Positions 26,416 to 37,264 of a stretch of DNA of 64,000 bases are shown one piece after another. The position numbers were made by a program, and so were the translations under genes. How positions within the stretch are numbered: the first letter of the stretch is position 1; each line of letters opens with the position of its first letter. Below the pieces are notes generated by a model that saw nothing but the letters and a program-made list of their open reading frames with translations, was not told where the DNA came from and made no database searches. Source of the stretch: Acinetobacter sp. ANC 3781 (GTDB lineage Bacteria; Pseudomonadota; Gammaproteobacteria; Pseudomonadales; Moraxellaceae); the NCBI RefSeq assembly GCF_004331285.1, contig NZ_SJOH01000013.1:1-64000 (forward strand), written 5' to 3'.

Positions 26416-26523
26416 AAAAAACCTCTTTTAACTGTTCTTAGTTAATGTCCTTGCGTGATCTCTTCCTTGATATCTACTGAAAGGAGCGCATAAGATTAAG
26501 ACACAAATATGTAGGAACAATGT

Positions 26524-26964
26524 ATGTCTGAACCGGTTAAGCTCTTTCAACAAACAAGAAAACACTTAAAAACAGGAAACTTTACGTTTCTCTCTACACA
26601 AGTTGCTGCATGGCAGAAACTTACAAAACTTATTCAACCGATATTGCCCCAACCAGAGCAATGGCAAGTTGTATGTTATGAAAATGGCATTTTGACGATT
26701 ACCGGTGTAAATCAAGCCATGATTAGTCAACTGGCATATCTTCAAAAGCAATATATTGCTCAATTGTTACAGTTGGTTGAATTTAAAGATTTGCAGAAAC
26801 TGCAAGTTCGCTTAAGAATTCCAACCCAACCACTACGCAAGCCTGAGTCCCTGACCAGATCCCTTAGTCCAGATACCCAAGATTTAATTCGTGGTGCTGC
26901 TGACTTTGTGAGCGACCCTAAGCTTAGCCAAGCAATGCTACGTTTGGCAAGCAATAAAAAGTAA
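26524..26964 (+). CDS. DUF721 (DciA-like) protein
   Basis: A 146-residue protein of the DUF721 family, the family of DciA, the ancestral bacterial replicative-helicase (DnaB) loader. The N-terminal KH-like module spans roughly residues 20-100, seen in the pattern W-(x)-KL-(x)-I.P.LP.P.-W.V...ENG.L.I...N-..-Q-L.Y; the C-terminal tail is helical. The location next to lpxC is typical of gammaproteobacterial DUF721 genes. Convergent with lpxC and divergent from the M23 peptidase gene. Loader function is inferred from family and position. Confidence 0.72.
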   Translation: MSEPVKLFQQTRKHLKTGNFTFLSTQVAAWQKLTKLIQPILPQPEQWQVVCYENGILTITGVNQAMISQLAYLQKQYIAQLLQLVEFKDLQKLQVRLRIPTQPLRKPESLTRSLSPDTQDLIRGAADFVSDPKLSQAMLRLASNKK

Positions 26965-27061
26965 CCGACACTTTGATGTCCTTGAATTAAGTCGAAAATT
27001 CTGTGAACTGTTTAACAATCAAATTTGTTATAGTATAACGCATACATTAAAAGACAATGAC

Positions 27062-27964
27062 TTATGTCACACTCACATAAGGAATGGGACATTGCGTTTC
27101 GTCATCAAATGTTACAATTTCGTAACTACTCGGATCACTTTTAACATTACGTAATAATTGATTATTTAATGCATGTCCTGACTTATAACCATCAAACTTT
27201 GCAATAATTTGATGCCCCAGCAAGTATAAATCACCCACCGCATCTAAAATTTTGTGGCGTACGAATTCATCTGAGAAACGTAAACCCTCTTCATTTACCA
27301 CGCCTGTGTCATCCACTCCAATTGCATTTTCTAAACTCGCGCCTAACGCTAAATTATTGGCTTTCAGATAGTCTAAATCTTTCATAAAACCAAAGGTACG
27401 TGCTCCACTCACTTCATAGACAAAAGTTTCGGTTGAAAAATCAATGGTTGCAGACTGGTATTCTTTTTTAAATGCAGGATGATCGAAATCGATAGTGAAA
27501 TTGAGTTGAAAACCTTGATGCGGATGAAAGACAGCACGTTTATCCTCTATCAAGGCTTTAACCGGTTTTAAAATTTTGATGAATTTTTTCGGAGCATTCT
27601 GTTCTGCAAGGCCGCCTTGCATCAACAAATAAATGAATGGACCTGCACTACCGTCCATAATGGGAACTTCAGAAGCAGAAACTTCAATGATTAGATTATC
27701 AATTCCCAAGCCAGCGATGGCGCTCATTACATGTTCAATCGTCCCTACTTTGGCATTTTCTTGAACTAAGTTCGAGCACATAAATGCCTCTTGAATCAGC
27801 ATGGCATTCGCTTGAATATCCACTGGCGGATCTAAATCAATACGTCGAAACACAATCCCCCCATCAACATGGTGCGGCACAAAGTTAATCAAGACTTTTT
27901 GCCCACTATGAAGACCGATACCGCTCGCTTTCACGATACGTTTTAGGGTTCGCTGTTTCAACAT
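27062..27964 (-). CDS. lpxC: UDP-3-O-acyl-N-acetylglucosamine deacetylase
   Basis: A zinc amidase that commits UDP-acyl-GlcNAc to lipid A synthesis. 300 residues. Two-domain fold with zinc ligands in [17 protein letters not shown] (near residue 78) and [18 protein letters not shown] (near residue 238), and the catalytic His in [13 protein letters not shown]. It begins [21 protein letters not shown] as usual. Last gene of the dcw region, 121 bp after ftsZ with a terminator-like hairpin in between. Confidence 0.96.
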   Translation of the reverse strand: MLKQRTLKRIVKASGIGLHSGQKVLINFVPHHVDGGIVFRRIDLDPPVDIQANAMLIQEAFMCSNLVQENAKVGTIEHVMSAIAGLGIDNLIIEVSASEVPIMDGSAGPFIYLLMQGGLAEQNAPKKFIKILKPVKALIEDKRAVFHPHQGFQLNFTIDFDHPAFKKEYQSATIDFSTETFVYEVSGARTFGFMKDLDYLKANNLALGASLENAIGVDDTGVVNEEGLRFSDEFVRHKILDAVGDLYLLGHQIIAKFDGYKSGHALNNQLLRNVKSDPSSYEIVTFDDETQCPIPYVSVT

Positions 27965-28026
27965 TTTTCTATCATCTGCTCATAAAACCGATATACGTTA
28001 GCATATTTAGCTATTGATAAAAAACA

Positions 28027-28052
28027 AAAAGGTCGTATTGCTACGACCTTTT
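28027..28052 (-). terminator. Rho-independent terminator after ftsZ
   Basis: AAAAGGTCGTA / TACGACCTTTT stem with TTGC loop, followed by TTGTTTTTTATC in the minus direction. It separates ftsZ from lpxC, though readthrough may feed lpxC. Confidence 0.8.
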
Positions 28053-28085
28053 CTAAAACTAGAACTAAAAACTGAGACTATGAGT

Positions 28086-29276
28086 TTATTTACGTTGCTG
28101 ATTTTTCAAGTAATCTTGAATACTCATTGGTGTTGGGCGTGCAGCCCCTACAGCAGGCGCAGGCGTTGTACCAGCATCATTATTTTGACGCTGAATAGCC
28201 GGTACATCATCATCTTCCACGACAGCATGAGCAGCATGATTTGCCGGACGAGTTGCAGACTGAGATACTGGACGTTTGACTGTCTCAGTTGCATCTGCCG
28301 AATTACGGGTTAAACCCGTTGCAATTACAGTTACGCTAAGTTCATCGCGCGCATCTGGATCAAATACAGTTCCGTAGAATACTTGACCTTCATCTAAATC
28401 GACAATTTGATTGACTACGTCGGTAATTTCTTCAATTTCACCGAAAGTCACATCATCACCACCAGTCACGTTAATCAAAATGCCTTTAGCATTCATAATC
28501 GTTACGTTATCAAGCAGTGGACTGCGAATCGCTTGTTCAGCAGCTTGACGCGCACGTGTTTCACCACGTCCTGAACCCACACCCATCATGGCATAGCCAC
28601 GCGTACTCATTGCAGTTTTCAAATCGGCGAAGTCAAGGTTGATGTGACCTGGGCGAACCACCAGATCAAAGATACTACGTACTGCATTGAGCAATACGTC
28701 ATCTGCTTTTTTGTACGCGTCTTTCATTGAAATATCGCGGAATACTTTAAGCAGACGCTGGTTAGGAATAATGATTAAAGAATCCACATGCGCTTCTAAA
28801 GCTTCAATACCTTTTTCAGCAGATTGTTGACGACGTTTCCCTTCAAAGTTAAATGGAGTCGTCACTACACCAACTGTCAAAATACCCATTTCTTTGGCAA
28901 TTTCCGCAACCACAGGCGCAGCGCCGGTACCTGTACCGCCACCCATACCGGCAGTAACAAACACCATGTCTGTACCTTCAAGGTGTTGGCGGATGATTTC
29001 ACGGCTTTCTTCAGCAGCAGTTTGACCCACTTGCGGATTTGCACCTGCACCCAGACCACGTGTGCTTTGCTCGCCTAACTGGATTTTGAATTGGGCATTC
29101 ATACGATCTAACGCTTGCTTGTCCGTATTGGCACAAACAAATTTTACACCTTGAATGTCTGACTCAAGCATATGTTGTACAGCATTACCACCAGCACCAC
29201 CTACACCAAACACAGTGAAACGGGCTTGACCGTTGCTATCGTTTTGATCATCTTCTAAAAATTCAAATGAGGCCAT
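28086..29276 (-). CDS. ftsZ: Cell division protein FtsZ
   Basis: A tubulin-like GTPase that forms the cytokinetic ring. 396 residues. It has [14 protein letters not shown], the tubulin signature [12 protein letters not shown] near residue 108, the T7 loop region [11 protein letters not shown], and after a variable linker a C-terminal peptide [15 protein letters not shown] that docks FtsA and other partners. An ATG at 29312 is open, but MASFEFLED from ATG 29276 is the Acinetobacter form. It lies 164 bp after ftsA, a gap long enough to hold a promoter. Confidence 0.96.
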   Translation of the reverse strand: MASFEFLEDDQNDSNGQARFTVFGVGGAGGNAVQHMLESDIQGVKFVCANTDKQALDRMNAQFKIQLGEQSTRGLGAGANPQVGQTAAEESREIIRQHLEGTDMVFVTAGMGGGTGTGAAPVVAEIAKEMGILTVGVVTTPFNFEGKRRQQSAEKGIEALEAHVDSLIIIPNQRLLKVFRDISMKDAYKKADDVLLNAVRSIFDLVVRPGHINLDFADLKTAMSTRGYAMMGVGSGRGETRARQAAEQAIRSPLLDNVTIMNAKGILINVTGGDDVTFGEIEEITDVVNQIVDLDEGQVFYGTVFDPDARDELSVTVIATGLTRNSADATETVKRPVSQSATRPANHAAHAVVEDDDVPAIQRQNNDAGTTPAPAVGAARPTPMSIQDYLKNQQRK

Positions 29277-29440
29277 GACCTTTGGATTTCCTAATTCGTA
29301 ATTGGCAGTCACTTAAGCCCGTATACTGCCTTGATCTTAATAAACAAAAATTGTGTTTTAGGATGCTGTTCAACTACACGCTTGTCAAGTCCAAGCCGTT
29401 AGACGTACAACTTCCTAACAATATTCCCAATAAATTCAAC

Positions 29441-30703
29441 TTAAAATATCGATTTTAACTGATTATTTAATGCCGACCATGCTCGACCTACTCGCTTAAA
29501 AATAGACATTTTTTCAGGATCTGTAGATTCTACAATGGTATCTTGCGTGTCACTTTGGCTAAACATTAATAACCCTGCAGCTGTTGCATATTGCGAACGA
29601 CGCAAAGCAGCCTGATTTTGCTCTTCAGCATATACCTGTACGGGTGGATTTCCTAAATGTGCTGAAACCCCTAACATATGACGTGCCAGATTTACCATTC
29701 CTTCGATTTGGCTAGCATCACCTGTCAGTACCACACCATGATATAAACCATGGATTGCACCGTTACGTTGTAATTCTTGATGAACTTGAGTCAGAATCTC
29801 TTCATAACGCGCAATAATAATTTCCGCCAATTCAATACGACTGATAGTTTGTGGACCATCAATACCTTGGAATTGAATCATATGATCGGGTTTCACCACT
29901 TTCAGATCAACACAACCATACAACAACTTGATTCGTTCCGCTTCTTCCGTTGTCGTCTGTAATACTGCAGCAATGTCACGTGTAACATGCTCACCACCAC
30001 GTTGCAAAGTATGCGTCAATGCAAGGCGACCATCTAGATATACCGCAATATTGGTGGTACCTGCACCAATATCCACCAAACATGCACCATACTCTTTTTC
30101 ATCTTTGAGCAAACTTGCTTCAGCGGTTGCCAAACAAGACACTACCATTTTTTCGACACCAATATTGGCACCTTTAAGCGCACGATCCAGATTCTGCATG
30201 GTACTGATCGGCAGCATCATTAACTGATAATGTCCTATCATACTATGGGCAGACATGCGAATCGGATTTTGTACCCATTCTGCCGAATCATCTAATTCAA
30301 AGCCTAAAGGTACTGCACTGACCAAATAGTGGTCTGAAGTCAAATGACTGGCTTTGGCCAACTCTAGCGCACGTACAACTTCACTGGTTGTAATTGTATG
30401 TTCACTATTTTCAATGGGTGTACGACCTGATGCATAAAAGCTTTTTAATTCTGCACTTGGAATAGAAATCCAAGCGGAATGCACCCGGCATTCAGCCATG
30501 TCTTCTGCTTCTTGTACGGCATTTTTAATTGCAGTGATGACTTTGTCGAGACTTACAATTTTTCCTTTATTCATGCCTCGGTTACGAGCTGTTGCCATCC
30601 CTATCACTTGGATATTGTCTGGCGCATGTACCTTACCAATCAAAACTGAAACTTTGTGTGTCCCAATGTCAATCGCAACAACCGAGGGAACAGCTTCATT
30701 CAT
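29441..30703 (-). CDS. ftsA: Cell division protein FtsA
   Basis: An actin-like ATPase that anchors FtsZ to the membrane and recruits late divisome proteins. 420 residues. Phosphate-binding loops are VAIDIGTHKVSVLIG at the start and LVDIGAGTTNIAVY near residue 205; the 1C subdomain lies at about residues 85-165. The C-terminal amphipathic targeting helix is FKRVGRAWSALNNQLKSIF. It lies 71 bp downstream of ftsQ. Confidence 0.96.
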   Translation of the reverse strand: MNEAVPSVVAIDIGTHKVSVLIGKVHAPDNIQVIGMATARNRGMNKGKIVSLDKVITAIKNAVQEAEDMAECRVHSAWISIPSAELKSFYASGRTPIENSEHTITTSEVVRALELAKASHLTSDHYLVSAVPLGFELDDSAEWVQNPIRMSAHSMIGHYQLMMLPISTMQNLDRALKGANIGVEKMVVSCLATAEASLLKDEKEYGACLVDIGAGTTNIAVYLDGRLALTHTLQRGGEHVTRDIAAVLQTTTEEAERIKLLYGCVDLKVVKPDHMIQFQGIDGPQTISRIELAEIIIARYEEILTQVHQELQRNGAIHGLYHGVVLTGDASQIEGMVNLARHMLGVSAHLGNPPVQVYAEEQNQAALRRSQYATAAGLLMFSQSDTQDTIVESTDPEKMSIFKRVGRAWSALNNQLKSIF

Positions 30704-30774
30704 TATCTAGTACCATCATCACATGTTTGGTTAATTTATGGCCATAAGCCTCTATTTTATATCAAGCCGCTCAA

Positions 30775-31629
30775 TTATGGCTTTACCATTCTTGCATCTG
30801 CAATGCTTGTGTCATTAATCGTTACAACAAACTGACTATTTACAATATTAGGTGGTGCTGAATTCTTCCATTGTATCGCCAATCCATTTCTATAACGTAA
30901 GTCAATTGATGAGATTTTAGACCAAACTGGTTTTAAATCACTTTGTGCCAGATGACTCAAGCGTTGAAGTTTACTCATCGTTTGATCTTGATCCACAATG
31001 ACGCGTAAACCCGAATCAAACTGCATAAACCAAGTCATACGTTCTGTTAAATATAATTCTTTTAAACGAGCATTGACTGGCAGGAATAACTGATTAATTT
31101 CATTGTAGCGGCGCATCATCATTTTGGACTGAGACGTTGGACCGTGCAGCAAAGGTAGTTTTTGATTATTTTGCGGAATTACTTGTGCAAAAATATCACC
31201 ACTATCACTCAACAGTCGTCCAGTTCCCCAACGGGCAATGGGATGACGGGGCATCACTCGTACTCGAATTGAATTGGGCCATGCACGCGAGACCACCACG
31301 CGATCTACCCAAGACAACTCTAGTGCCTGATCTCGAATTTGTTCTAAATCAGCGGTAAAATAATTTGCCGTTACCGTTGGGGTAACATGCTTCATGACCT
31401 GGCTATTTTCTGCATCTGAACGCGTACCTACAACATTGAGTTCCGCGACATGTGCATCGGTCATGACTGTATATAAACCATACACCCCTACAGCCAATAC
31501 CATGAGTGCAATCATCAATAATAACCAGCCACCCGCATTCGCAAGCTTTTCCTTACGGGTCGGTGGCTTGTCATGTATTGATGTAATTGCTGCTTGTTTA
31601 CGGCGTATTGAAGCAGGAAGTTGAGCCAT
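30775..31629 (-). CDS. ftsQ: Cell division protein FtsQ
   Basis: A bitopic inner-membrane divisome protein that links early and late division proteins through FtsB/FtsL. 284 residues: a cytoplasmic tail of about 32 residues, one membrane helix (GGWLLLMIALMVLAVGVYGLY), then a periplasmic POTRA domain (VAELNVVGTRSDAENSQV...LSWVDRVVVSRAWPNSIRVRV) and the beta domain. It starts 3 bp after the ddl stop. Confidence 0.93.
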   Translation of the reverse strand: MAQLPASIRRKQAAITSIHDKPPTRKEKLANAGGWLLLMIALMVLAVGVYGLYTVMTDAHVAELNVVGTRSDAENSQVMKHVTPTVTANYFTADLEQIRDQALELSWVDRVVVSRAWPNSIRVRVMPRHPIARWGTGRLLSDSGDIFAQVIPQNNQKLPLLHGPTSQSKMMMRRYNEINQLFLPVNARLKELYLTERMTWFMQFDSGLRVIVDQDQTMSKLQRLSHLAQSDLKPVWSKISSIDLRYRNGLAIQWKNSAPPNIVNSQFVVTINDTSIADARMVKP

Positions 31630-31632
31630 GGT

Positions 31633-32562
31633 TTAGTGAGCCGCACCTGTCAAAGTCTGTTCCAAAATAGCCACACAAAGCTCATCAAAGCTATATCCCA
31701 CCGCTTTCGCAGCTTTAGGCACCAATGAATGACTGGTCATTCCCGGAACAGTGTTCACTTCTAACAACCAGAAGTTACCTTGTTCATCCTGCATTGCATC
31801 AATACGTCCCCAACCGCTTGCACCAACGGCCTGGAAAGCACGTAAAGATAAAGCTTGAAGTTGTTTTTCTTCATCCTCACTTAGACCGCAAGGAATGCCG
31901 TACTGCACATCGTTACGGTTATATTTGGCTTCATAATCGTAGAAAGCCACATCTTTTGGCGGCTCAAGACGAATTACAGGAAGCGCCTGACCATTCAGAA
32001 TCACAATCGTGAACTCACAACCGCTAATCCATTTTTCTGCCATCACCACTGCATCATGTTCGGTCGCTTTTTCAATCGCTACCGCAAAGTCTTCCATTTT
32101 TTCAACTTTGCTCATACCAATACTTGAACCTTCATGTACCGGTTTGATAATGAATGGCAAACCAATACTTTCTACCACGGCATTCAAATCAGAATCTTTG
32201 GTTACAATACGGTAGGGTGCGGTAGGCAGCTCAGAACCTTGCCAGACCTGCTTGGTTTTGACTTTATCCATACCAATGGCCGAACCCTGTACACCGGTAC
32301 CGGTATAAGGCAGATTTAACCATTCTAATGCACCTTGAATTTGACCGTCTTCTCCACCGCGACCGTGCAACACAATGAATGCGCGATCATAGTTGACCAG
32401 TTCAGTCACGCTACGTTCTTGCGGGTCAAAAGCTTCTGCATTTACACCCGAGCGTACCAATGCTTCAAGTACAGCTTTACCACTATCTAGAGAAACCTCG
32501 CGCTCAGCCGATTTACCGCCAAGCAACACGGCAACTTTGCCGAATTCTGAAGCATTTGCCAC
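31633..32562 (-). CDS. ddl: D-alanine--D-alanine ligase
   Basis: An ATP-grasp ligase making the D-Ala-D-Ala dipeptide for peptidoglycan. 309 residues, the DdlB size. Visible: VAVLLGGKSAEREVSL at the N-terminus, DKVKTKQVW, the ATP-grasp loop HEGSSIGMSKV near residue 146, WGRIDAM, and the metal-binding LLEVNTVPGMTSHSLVP. The position between murC and ftsQ is the classic dcw ddlB position. No murB lies between murC and ddl. Confidence 0.95.
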   Translation of the reverse strand: MANASEFGKVAVLLGGKSAEREVSLDSGKAVLEALVRSGVNAEAFDPQERSVTELVNYDRAFIVLHGRGGEDGQIQGALEWLNLPYTGTGVQGSAIGMDKVKTKQVWQGSELPTAPYRIVTKDSDLNAVVESIGLPFIIKPVHEGSSIGMSKVEKMEDFAVAIEKATEHDAVVMAEKWISGCEFTIVILNGQALPVIRLEPPKDVAFYDYEAKYNRNDVQYGIPCGLSEDEEKQLQALSLRAFQAVGASGWGRIDAMQDEQGNFWLLEVNTVPGMTSHSLVPKAAKAVGYSFDELCVAILEQTLTGAAH

Positions 32563-32618
32563 GTTTATATCCTTAAACTTTATAACTGAACGATCAAATT
32601 CAAAATCACATAAAGTGA

Positions 32619-34067
32619 TTACTTTAAATACAATTTATTTTGTGCAAGTTCAATCGAGAGAGCACCCACATTACCTGCGCCTTGCGTTAATAACAAGTCA
32701 TTCGCTTGTAACACTTTTTGCACCGCATTTTGTAAATTGCCTTCCACCGGATCAATCAAAATTGGTTCAACCTCGCCACGTAAACGAATACTACGCGCCA
32801 AGCTGCGGCTGTCCGCGCCGACAATCGGTTTCTCACCCGCAGGATACACTTCCAGCAATAATAATTGGTCGACTTGTGACAATACATCTACGAAGTCATC
32901 AAAGCAGTCACGGGTACGGCTAAAGCGGTGTGGCTGGAACATCATGACCAAACGACGATCTGGATGGCTTTGACGCGCAGCTTTAATGGTTGCTTCCACT
33001 TCTTTAGGATGGTGACCGTAGTCATCAACCAAGGTCACGTTACCACCTTCTATTGTAAATTCACCCTGAACCTGGAAACGACGACCTACCCCACTAAAGC
33101 CTTCCAATGCACGGCAAATTGCAGCATCAGAAACACCTTCATCGGTTGCCACACCAATGGCAGCCAAGGCATTCAGTACATTGTGTAAACCCGGTTGGTT
33201 CACGGTAACACGTAATGGCTCGCGATCTTTACGCAATACGGTAAAGTGAGTGCGCATACCGTCTTGATCAACATCAACCGCACGAATGTCGTTATCTTCA
33301 TTAAAACCATAGGTTAAAAGTGGACGACCAATGCGTGGCATGATTTCGCGCACATTGGCATCATCGCCACACACCACTGCCAAGCCATAGAATGGAAGTT
33401 TTTGCAAGAACTGTACGAAGGTATCTTTGAGGACATCGAAGCTACCGCCATACGTATCCATATGATCGGCATCGATATTGGTCACGATTGCAGCCATCGG
33501 ATGTAAATGCAGGAATGTTGCATCCGATTCGTCCGCCTCAGCCACGATATAACGGCTTGCGCCGAGTGCGGCATTGACACCGGTACGATTCAGCAAACCA
33601 CCGATCACATAAGTTGGATCCATGTTTTCTTCCGCCAACATACAAGTGATCAGACTTGTGGTTGTGGTTTTACCATGGGTTCCTGCCACTGCAATACCAT
33701 GACGGTAACGCATCAACTCACCCAACATTTCAGCACGACGAACCACTGGAATACGGGTTTCAATCGCTGCTTTGATTTCCGGGTTTTCCGGGTCAATCGC
33801 TGTAGACACCACCAGTACATTGGCATCTTTAATATTTTCTGGCGTATGACCGATATAAACTTTAATCCCGTTTTCTTCAAGCTGTGCAGTCGTTTTAGAC
33901 GCTTTGATGTCTGAACCCGAAACTTTATACCCCTGGTTTTTGAGCACTTCCGCGATGCCACACATTCCGGCACCACCAATTCCTACAAAATGAATGTGTT
34001 TGATACGGCGCATTTCAGGCACTTTAATTAACTTTTTCGCTTGCTCAGCAGGAGTAGATGGAGACAT
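32619..34067 (-). CDS. murC: UDP-N-acetylmuramate--L-alanine ligase
   Basis: Adds L-Ala to UDP-MurNAc, the first amino-acid step of peptidoglycan precursor synthesis in the cytoplasm. 482 residues. Three-domain Mur ligase: [17 protein letters not shown] in the Rossmann domain, P-loop [13 protein letters not shown] near residue 127, [10 protein letters not shown], and the C-terminal [14 protein letters not shown]. It follows murG by 13 bp. Confidence 0.96.
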   Translation of the reverse strand: MSPSTPAEQAKKLIKVPEMRRIKHIHFVGIGGAGMCGIAEVLKNQGYKVSGSDIKASKTTAQLEENGIKVYIGHTPENIKDANVLVVSTAIDPENPEIKAAIETRIPVVRRAEMLGELMRYRHGIAVAGTHGKTTTTSLITCMLAEENMDPTYVIGGLLNRTGVNAALGASRYIVAEADESDATFLHLHPMAAIVTNIDADHMDTYGGSFDVLKDTFVQFLQKLPFYGLAVVCGDDANVREIMPRIGRPLLTYGFNEDNDIRAVDVDQDGMRTHFTVLRKDREPLRVTVNQPGLHNVLNALAAIGVATDEGVSDAAICRALEGFSGVGRRFQVQGEFTIEGGNVTLVDDYGHHPKEVEATIKAARQSHPDRRLVMMFQPHRFSRTRDCFDDFVDVLSQVDQLLLLEVYPAGEKPIVGADSRSLARSIRLRGEVEPILIDPVEGNLQNAVQKVLQANDLLLTQGAGNVGALSIELAQNKLYLK

Positions 34068-34080
34068 ATATCACTCTAAT

Positions 34081-35178
34081 TTACAATTCTTGAATTAAAC
34101 GAACCACATGCTGGGTTGCATCGGGTTGTGCTTTTTGACGTGCTTTAACTGCCATTTCTGACAGCAGTTTGCGATTCATCAGTGGTGTTAGCAATTCTTT
34201 TAAATAATCGACAGTCATAGTGGCTTGCGGACAAATTTTCGCAGCATTGATACCAGCCAAAAAATTGGCATTTGCAGTTTGATGGTCATCCACTGCACTT
34301 GGGAGTGGAACAAAAACTGCAGCCACACCCGCAGTTGCAATTTCAGTGACCGTTAATGCACCCGCACGGCAAATAATTAAATCAGCATCTGAATAAGCCT
34401 TAGCCATATCTTCAATAAACGGCTGCACTTCAACCTGCAAGGTTGCAGGTGCGTCGCTATAACGTGCCTGTGTTGCATCCTGATGGTTTTGACCGCATTG
34501 ATGAAATACCTGGATCGGCATATTAAGTTGTTTTAATGCTTCTGGAACACGTTCATTTAATGCTTGCGCGCCCAAGGAACCACCAACAATTAAAATCTGC
34601 AAAGGTTTCGCAGCCTTTTCACGTTCCTGATAACGCCAAGACGGATTTAAAATTTCTGTAATTTCTTTGCGTACCGGATTACCGGTCGTCACAATTTTTT
34701 TACTTGCAACGAAAGTATCAGGAAAGGCCTGACACACAGTTTTAGCAATACGGGATAACTGGGTATTGGTAAAACCTGCAATCGCATTTTGCTCATGGAT
34801 AATAACAGGAATACCTAAAGCACGCGCAGCTAAACCACCCGGCCCTGCAACATAACCCCCAAAACCTGCAACAGCATCAATATTAAGCTGCTTCATATAA
34901 CGCATGGCACTTAAGGTTGCTTTTAAAATTTTCAAAGGTGCCAATAATTTACGCACAACACCGTTGCCACGCACACCTTGAATATCAATTTGATAAATTG
35001 GAATATTATGATTTTTTAACAGACGATTTTCCATACCTGTTGGGGTTGCAAGCCAAGACACCTGTACCCCTTGTTGCTGTAGTTCTTTAGCAACAGCGAG
35101 CGCTGGAAAAACATGTCCACCAGTACCTGCGGCCATCATCATGACATGTTTGGGCTTTATTTGCGTTGCTTCAGTCAC
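34081..35178 (-). CDS. murG: UDP-GlcNAc--lipid I transferase MurG
   Basis: A GT-B glycosyltransferase on the inner face of the membrane that converts lipid I to lipid II. 365 residues. It has the G loops MAAGTGGHVFPALAVA and GFGGYVAGPGGLAA, the conserved HEQNAIAGFTN, VGGSLGAQALNE, and the UDP-GlcNAc site CRAGALTVTEIATAG. It opens the murG-murC-ddl-ftsQ-ftsA-ftsZ run; genes usually upstream of murG (ftsW, murD) are not here. Confidence 0.96.
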   Translation of the reverse strand: MTEATQIKPKHVMMMAAGTGGHVFPALAVAKELQQQGVQVSWLATPTGMENRLLKNHNIPIYQIDIQGVRGNGVVRKLLAPLKILKATLSAMRYMKQLNIDAVAGFGGYVAGPGGLAARALGIPVIIHEQNAIAGFTNTQLSRIAKTVCQAFPDTFVASKKIVTTGNPVRKEITEILNPSWRYQEREKAAKPLQILIVGGSLGAQALNERVPEALKQLNMPIQVFHQCGQNHQDATQARYSDAPATLQVEVQPFIEDMAKAYSDADLIICRAGALTVTEIATAGVAAVFVPLPSAVDDHQTANANFLAGINAAKICPQATMTVDYLKELLTPLMNRKLLSEMAVKARQKAQPDATQHVVRLIQEL

Positions 35179-35488
35179 AGTCTAATTCTTCAATTCTAAA
35201 ATATGGATAACAAAATTCTATTTTAAGCGGTCAATTGTAATCACAAACGCATAGCCATGAAAGGTTATTTACTTTTTTTCACGAACTGCTTCATTGTTTT
35301 TTTCTAAGGATTTAAAAGTTTAAACTAGTTTTATTATTAATCGACGAGAAATATACAATTTAATGCATTTTTTATCCAATTTTGCGCTCTTTTTTTAATT
35401 AATGGATCAACCTAGTCCTTCTCTGCTCCCTATAAGTAAAACCTAAAAAAAGAGCCCCCACTTGGACTCTTTTTCAAGAAAATGCGAT
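35179..35488. other. Non-coding gap between gshB and murG
   Basis: No coding sequence seen. It holds the gshB terminator (35446-35475) and AT-rich DNA that must contain the murG promoter. Confidence 0.5.
35446..35475 (-). terminator. Rho-independent terminator of gshB
   Basis: AAAAAGAG.CC / GG.CTCTTTTT stem around CCCACTT, 14 bp downstream of the gshB stop; T-tract in the minus direction. Confidence 0.8.
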
Positions 35489-36433
35489 TTATGCTTTCAA
35501 CCCTGCTTCTAGAACATTAAATAAATCATCTGCAATAGATGTACCAAACTGATCATCAATTTCACGGATACAGGTTGGACTAGTCACGTTAATTTCAGTC
35601 ACGTAATTGCCAATCACATCCAGACCGACAAATACCAAGCCTTTTTCTTTGAGATAAGGACCGACTTTTGCCGCAATGGCTTTGTCATTTTCACTTAAGG
35701 GACGGGCTTGCCCCAAACCGCCTGCGGCCAAGTTGCCGCGCACTTCGCCATTTTGCGGAATTCGTGCCAAACAGTAAGGCACGGGTTCACCATTAATCAT
35801 CAAGATACGCTTATCGCCCTCAACAATTTCTGGAATATAACGTTGCGCCATAATTGGCTGGGTACCATTATTGGTCAGCATTTCAATGGTAGATCCAATA
35901 TTAATCCCATCTTGATACAAGCGGAAAATGCCTGTACCGCCCATACCATCGAGAGGTTTTACAATCACATCTACCTGTTCTTTCAGAAATTCACGGATCA
36001 AACCTTCATTTGAGGTCACCAAAGTCGGCACCTGAAGTTCCGGGAACTGCGTAGCAAATAGTTTTTCATTACAGTCACGCAGGCTTTGCGGCTTGTTAAT
36101 AATCCACGCACCCTCACGCTCTGCCTGCTCCAAAATATAAGTGGTATAGACAAAGTTCATGTCAAACGGCGGATCTTTACGCATCAATATCACGTCATAA
36201 TCTGCAATGGATTCTTTTTTCTTTTCGCCCAATTCATAATAATGGTTATAGTCTTCAAACACTTTCAGGGGTGAGATCAAACCGAAGGCTTTACCGTGTT
36301 CGATATATAAATCTTGCTGTAATGCATAACCCAACTCATGCCCACGGCGGCTGGCAGTCCATAGCATCGCCATAGAAGAATCTTTTTTCAGGTTTACATT
36401 TTCGATGGGGTCCATCACAACAAGTACGCGCAT
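35489..36433 (-). CDS. gshB: Glutathione synthetase
   Basis: An ATP-grasp enzyme that joins gamma-glutamylcysteine and glycine to make glutathione. 314 residues, typical. Motifs: MDPIENVNLKKDSSMAML at the start, KDPPFDMNFVYTTYILE, VKPLDGMGGTGIF, QRYIPEIVEGDKRIL, RGNLAAGGLG and GLDVIGNYVTEINVTSPT. The first-step gene gshA lies about 20 kb away at 56329-57906. It is divergent from a DUF3565 gene. Confidence 0.96.
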   Translation of the reverse strand: MRVLVVMDPIENVNLKKDSSMAMLWTASRRGHELGYALQQDLYIEHGKAFGLISPLKVFEDYNHYYELGEKKKESIADYDVILMRKDPPFDMNFVYTTYILEQAEREGAWIINKPQSLRDCNEKLFATQFPELQVPTLVTSNEGLIREFLKEQVDVIVKPLDGMGGTGIFRLYQDGINIGSTIEMLTNNGTQPIMAQRYIPEIVEGDKRILMINGEPVPYCLARIPQNGEVRGNLAAGGLGQARPLSENDKAIAAKVGPYLKEKGLVFVGLDVIGNYVTEINVTSPTCIREIDDQFGTSIADDLFNVLEAGLKA

Positions 36434-36550
36434 ATCGCTTTGCTCATGTATTTTTAAATTAATAAAAGTATAGCGGAGTTTAATCTTTCTTTTTTCTCAA
36501 TTTTGGTAAAGCTTTTATAGGATTGTATAAAGCAGTTTCAGGAGCAGCTG

Positions 36551-36745
36551 ATGCAACAAGCCATTATTGGTTTTCACTTGGATGAGGAGGATCACTGGGT
36601 AGCCGATCTCGTCTGTGGTCATGCGCACCATGTTCGACATAATCCACCTTGGCAAAACCGTCCTTGGGTCATCACTGAAAAAGGTCGTAAAGAAAAATTG
36701 GGGATGTTGTTGAACTGTAAGAAGTGTGATCAACAAAGTGAGTAG
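36551..36745 (+). CDS. DUF3565 family small zinc-ribbon-like protein
   Basis: 64 residues, beginning MQQAIIGFHLDEEDHWVADL. It contains CGHAHHVRHNPPWQNRPWV and CKKC near the end, the pattern of the DUF3565 family; the cysteine and histidine pairs suggest a metal site. Function unknown. ATG 36551 has GGAGCAG upstream. Confidence 0.75.
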   Translation: MQQAIIGFHLDEEDHWVADLVCGHAHHVRHNPPWQNRPWVITEKGRKEKLGMLLNCKKCDQQSE

Positions 36746-37032
36746 GTTCTATATATGAATCGGTATTCAGTGAGCTATTTATGATTAATTTATACAACAA
36801 TATAATAACTGTTTAAAAAACCCAAAAAAATATTAAAATATTCTAATCTAAGATTTTGAGTAAGTTAGTATTTTACCATCCACACCTCACTCCTTTCATA
36901 TAAAAAACTTATCACCATAAGACGCTTATAAAAACTAAAAAAGCACAATGATTACGATGGACTAATGTGTTGATTATTTATATTACTTGCCGAAGCTCTA
37001 ATTATTGTTGCAAAAATTTGATTAGTTCACAT
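36746..37032. other. Non-coding AT-rich stretch
   Basis: No reading frame with coding character and no clear repeat between the DUF3565 gene and the hairpin at 37033. Confidence 0.5.
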
Positions 37033-37072
37033 AAAGGATTAGCATTTTTAATTTATATGGTGCTAATCCTTT
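37033..37072 (-). terminator. Terminator-like hairpin
   Basis: AAAGGATTAGCA / TGCTAATCCTTT, a perfect 12-bp stem with a 16-base AT-rich loop. On the minus strand it follows the MarR gene by about 190 bp; the plus strand also has a short T-tract, so it could serve an unseen plus-strand transcript instead. Confidence 0.5.
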
Positions 37073-37264
37073 TATGTTCCCTTATTGATTATTTTGAAAT
37101 CTTGCTAAGAAAAAAATTCTCATGCTAAATCCATTGCATAACGATCAAGGTAAGCTAGATAAAATATATTCTCTTTTCCTGACGTGAAACTGGATTATGC
37201 ATACTCCCCTAAAATACAAATAAATCAGCAAACTAGCCTAAACTTCTTCTTGATTAAATTTATT

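Noticed and set aside
36746..37264. Possible small ORFs in the gap after the DUF3565 gene
   Set aside because: No frame with RBS and coding-like composition; only AT-rich DNA and one hairpin.
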